A stretch of 64,000 bases of DNA from Bacteroides mediterraneensis. GTDB lineage: Bacteria; Bacteroidota; Bacteroidia; Bacteroidales; Bacteroidaceae. The notes beneath the pieces are model-generated. The model was not told the DNA's origin. It ran no database searches and saw only the letters and a list, made by a program, of their open reading frames with translations. The translations under genes and the position numbers were made by a program. Where the stretch lies: contig NZ_LT635783.1 in the NCBI RefSeq assembly GCF_900128455.1, positions 1,328,919 to 1,392,918 on the forward strand. Direction: 5' to 3'. Below, one piece after another: positions 62,686 through 64,000 of this stretch (positions within the stretch are counted from its first letter, which is position 1; the number at the start of each line of letters is the position of its first letter).

Positions 62686-64000
62686 TTATTCATAGATATA
62701 TTCTACAGGAGTCTTGATGCATCGGATGGTGCGGGTCTTCTGTGCGTTGCTGGCCGCATACTTGAACCAGTTTCCTTTGCCGGTGTTTTTGGCATAACCT
62801 TCTATCATCCACGTGTTGCCTGAATTGCCGTAGGTGGCAAACAGAATCATCATGCTGGAGATGCTGCTTTCATTCCATTGATGTCCCAGTCCGCAAAGCG
62901 TCAGATGGTTTCCTTCATATTCAAAATCGTAGAACGATATCGGGCCGTAGGTAAGGCCTTTGAAAGTCGCGTTGCGTTCCACCACGTTGAAATTGAGGCG
63001 TTGTCCCAGTCCGTTGTTGAAGACTCCGGGGTCAAAATAAGCCAGGTTGCAGTTTGAGCCCCATGTGTAGAAGCGGTAGTCGTCATAATCCGGAATCTGG
63101 TACCCGTCGGGAGCCATCTCGGTGGGAGCCATCGTGCCGAAGTTATCTGCCTGGCTTTTATACCCTTCATAATAGAACTGGCTGCCGTTGTGGGTCAGTT
63201 TCAGTCCGTCCGGATTTCCCGCCTGATACTGGTCGCCCAGCACCTGAAGGAAGTCATCATCCGAACAGGTTCTCAGATAATCGGCCAGGCTGCCGTGTGC
63301 CGCAGGGTCCGCTTTCACCAGAATCTGGTCGCTGAAGCTTTTCACATTGCCTCTCAGGTTATATTTGCACCACCACACACCGTTGATTTTCACGACGGGC
63401 AGTCCCCAGTTGAGGCGTCGGATGGTGTACACTTCCGGATGGCCGCCATTGGCATCCGCAATCACCAGTTCACCGGTTTGTGCCCGTCCGTCTGCGTTCG
63501 GGTCATTGGGTTTCCATCCTCCCAGCAGCCGGTAGGTACGGTCGCCTTCTTCTGTCAGTTTCATCCACCGGGCTTCTCCTTCATTGAATTTCAATGTCAG
63601 GTTTTTTCCTTCTGGGAGCGTGATACGGGCCAGTTCACCGTCAATGTAGGTGTTGAAATCACAAAGACCGTTGTCGTCAAACTGGAGGACGCCTGTCATC
63701 TGCACCGGATTCGGAGCAAATACCAGTACGACCCGTCCCGTCTGTATCTCGTTTTTATGTACATCCAGATACATATATTCATAATGGCTTCCCGGCATTT
63801 TCTGTTTGCTCTCGATGTGGAATTGTGCCACCGGGGAAAGGCTGCGGCCAAGCGGGGCAGGAGTGACCGTCACTCCCTCGGCCTGTCCCAGCACGGTTAC
63901 CTCGGCTCCGGCTTCGGCTGCCAGTGTCAGTTGGAAATCACTTTTCCAGCATGGCACGAACACGGTATCGCCCTGTGCATTCAAGGTCACTCCTTCAGAA
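62686..64000 (-). CDS. Fimbrial tip-like protein, paralog of the gene at 60339, 5' cut by window edge
   Basis: The reading frame runs off the right edge: codons SEG precede the first in-frame GTG at 63990, so the true start and lipoprotein signal lie beyond 64000. The visible 437 residues have RLLGGWKPNDPNADGRAQ, GELVIADANGGHPEVYTIRRLNWG, LPVVKINGVWWCKYNLRGN, APTEMAPDGYQIPDYDDY, and end in TRTIRCIKTPVEYIYE. These match the neighbouring downstream gene segment by segment. The TRTIRC and VEYIYE ending is typical of Bacteroidota fimbrial/cell-surface major paralogous domains. Probably a tip adhesin or anchor of a fimbrial operon that continues outside the window. Confidence 0.75.
   Translation of the reverse strand, partial: SEGVTLNAQGDTVFVPCWKSDFQLTLAAEAGAEVTVLGQAEGVTVTPAPLGRSLSPVAQFHIESKQKMPGSHYEYMYLDVHKNEIQTGRVVLVFAPNPVQMTGVLQFDDNGLCDFNTYIDGELARITLPEGKNLTLKFNEGEARWMKLTEEGDRTYRLLGGWKPNDPNADGRAQTGELVIADANGGHPEVYTIRRLNWGLPVVKINGVWWCKYNLRGNVKSFSDQILVKADPAAHGSLADYLRTCSDDDFLQVLGDQYQAGNPDGLKLTHNGSQFYYEGYKSQADNFGTMAPTEMAPDGYQIPDYDDYRFYTWGSNCNLAYFDPGVFNNGLGQRLNFNVVERNATFKGLTYGPISFYDFEYEGNHLTLCGLGHQWNESSISSMMILFATYGNSGNTWMIEGYAKNTGKGNWFKYAASNAQKTRTIRCIKTPVEYIYE

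Overview
The window looks like chromosomal DNA from a gut Bacteroidales bacterium (Bacteroides/Phocaeicola type). The reasons are the repeated Bacteroidota promoter signature (TTTG or TTG, 18-21 nt, then TAnnTTTG), a type III glutamine synthetase, LL-diaminopimelate aminotransferase, LytS/LytTR regulators with tetratricopeptide (TPR) sensors, FimB/Mfa2-like fimbrial lipoproteins and many OM beta-barrels. No tRNA, rRNA, insertion sequence, integrase or CRISPR array was seen. Most of the window is ordinary core genome.

Layout. 1-2.5 kb: menaquinone genes on the minus strand (thioesterase, menF, menD cut by the window edge). 2.7-7.1 kb: a TPR histidine kinase and LytTR regulator pair, then an OM barrel. 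7.2-14.7 kb, minus strand: a phosphoesterase, pyruvate:ferredoxin oxidoreductase, a DUF4143-type ATPase with an altered Walker B, and a long PurF-like amidotransferase. 15.1-24.7 kb: the operon gltB-gltD-asnB-dapF-dapL, which carries nitrogen into glutamate, asparagine and meso-diaminopimelate/lysine. 24.7-27.3 kb, minus strand: a decayed barrel fragment, a predicted surface lipoprotein and a membrane TPR-HTH regulator. 27.4-30.9 kb: a HEAT-like/Cdd1/DUF3795 fusion, two acetyltransferase genes (one a double GNAT), a palindromic repeat array and a small DUF3795 protein. 31.1-36.1 kb, minus strand: porin, PII, AmtB and GS-III, the ammonium uptake module. 36.3-37.6 kb: an ATP-grasp-like orphan.

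37.6-45.1 kb, minus strand: an envelope-biogenesis run (coaX, OM protein, TPR protein, LptC, CBS/CorC membrane protein, PpiD-like isomerase). 45.3-51.5 kb: DUF4105 protein, a PafA-like protein that seems to have lost its catalytic residues, and secA. 51.6-54.2 kb: lipoprotein, small acidic protein, metallo-beta-lactamase-fold hydrolase. 54.2-54.6 kb, minus strand: a separate short transcription unit with its own promoter motif, hairpin-rich leader, 31-codon ORF and terminator. 54.9-57.3 kb: an ECF sigma cassette with an anti-sigma-like membrane protein, a small secreted protein and an OM barrel. 57.4-60.0 kb: valS. 60.2-60.3 kb: a second palindromic array with alternating units. 60.3-64 kb: two tandem paralogous fimbrial tip-like lipoprotein genes, the upstream one cut by the window edge.

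The best candidates for undescribed biology are the 54.2-54.6 kb mini-transcript, the two roughly 22-nt-period palindromic arrays, the pseudo-phosphatase next to secA, the ECF sigma cassette and the HEAT/Cdd1/DUF3795 fusion. All homology calls were made by eye from motifs; no database search was run.
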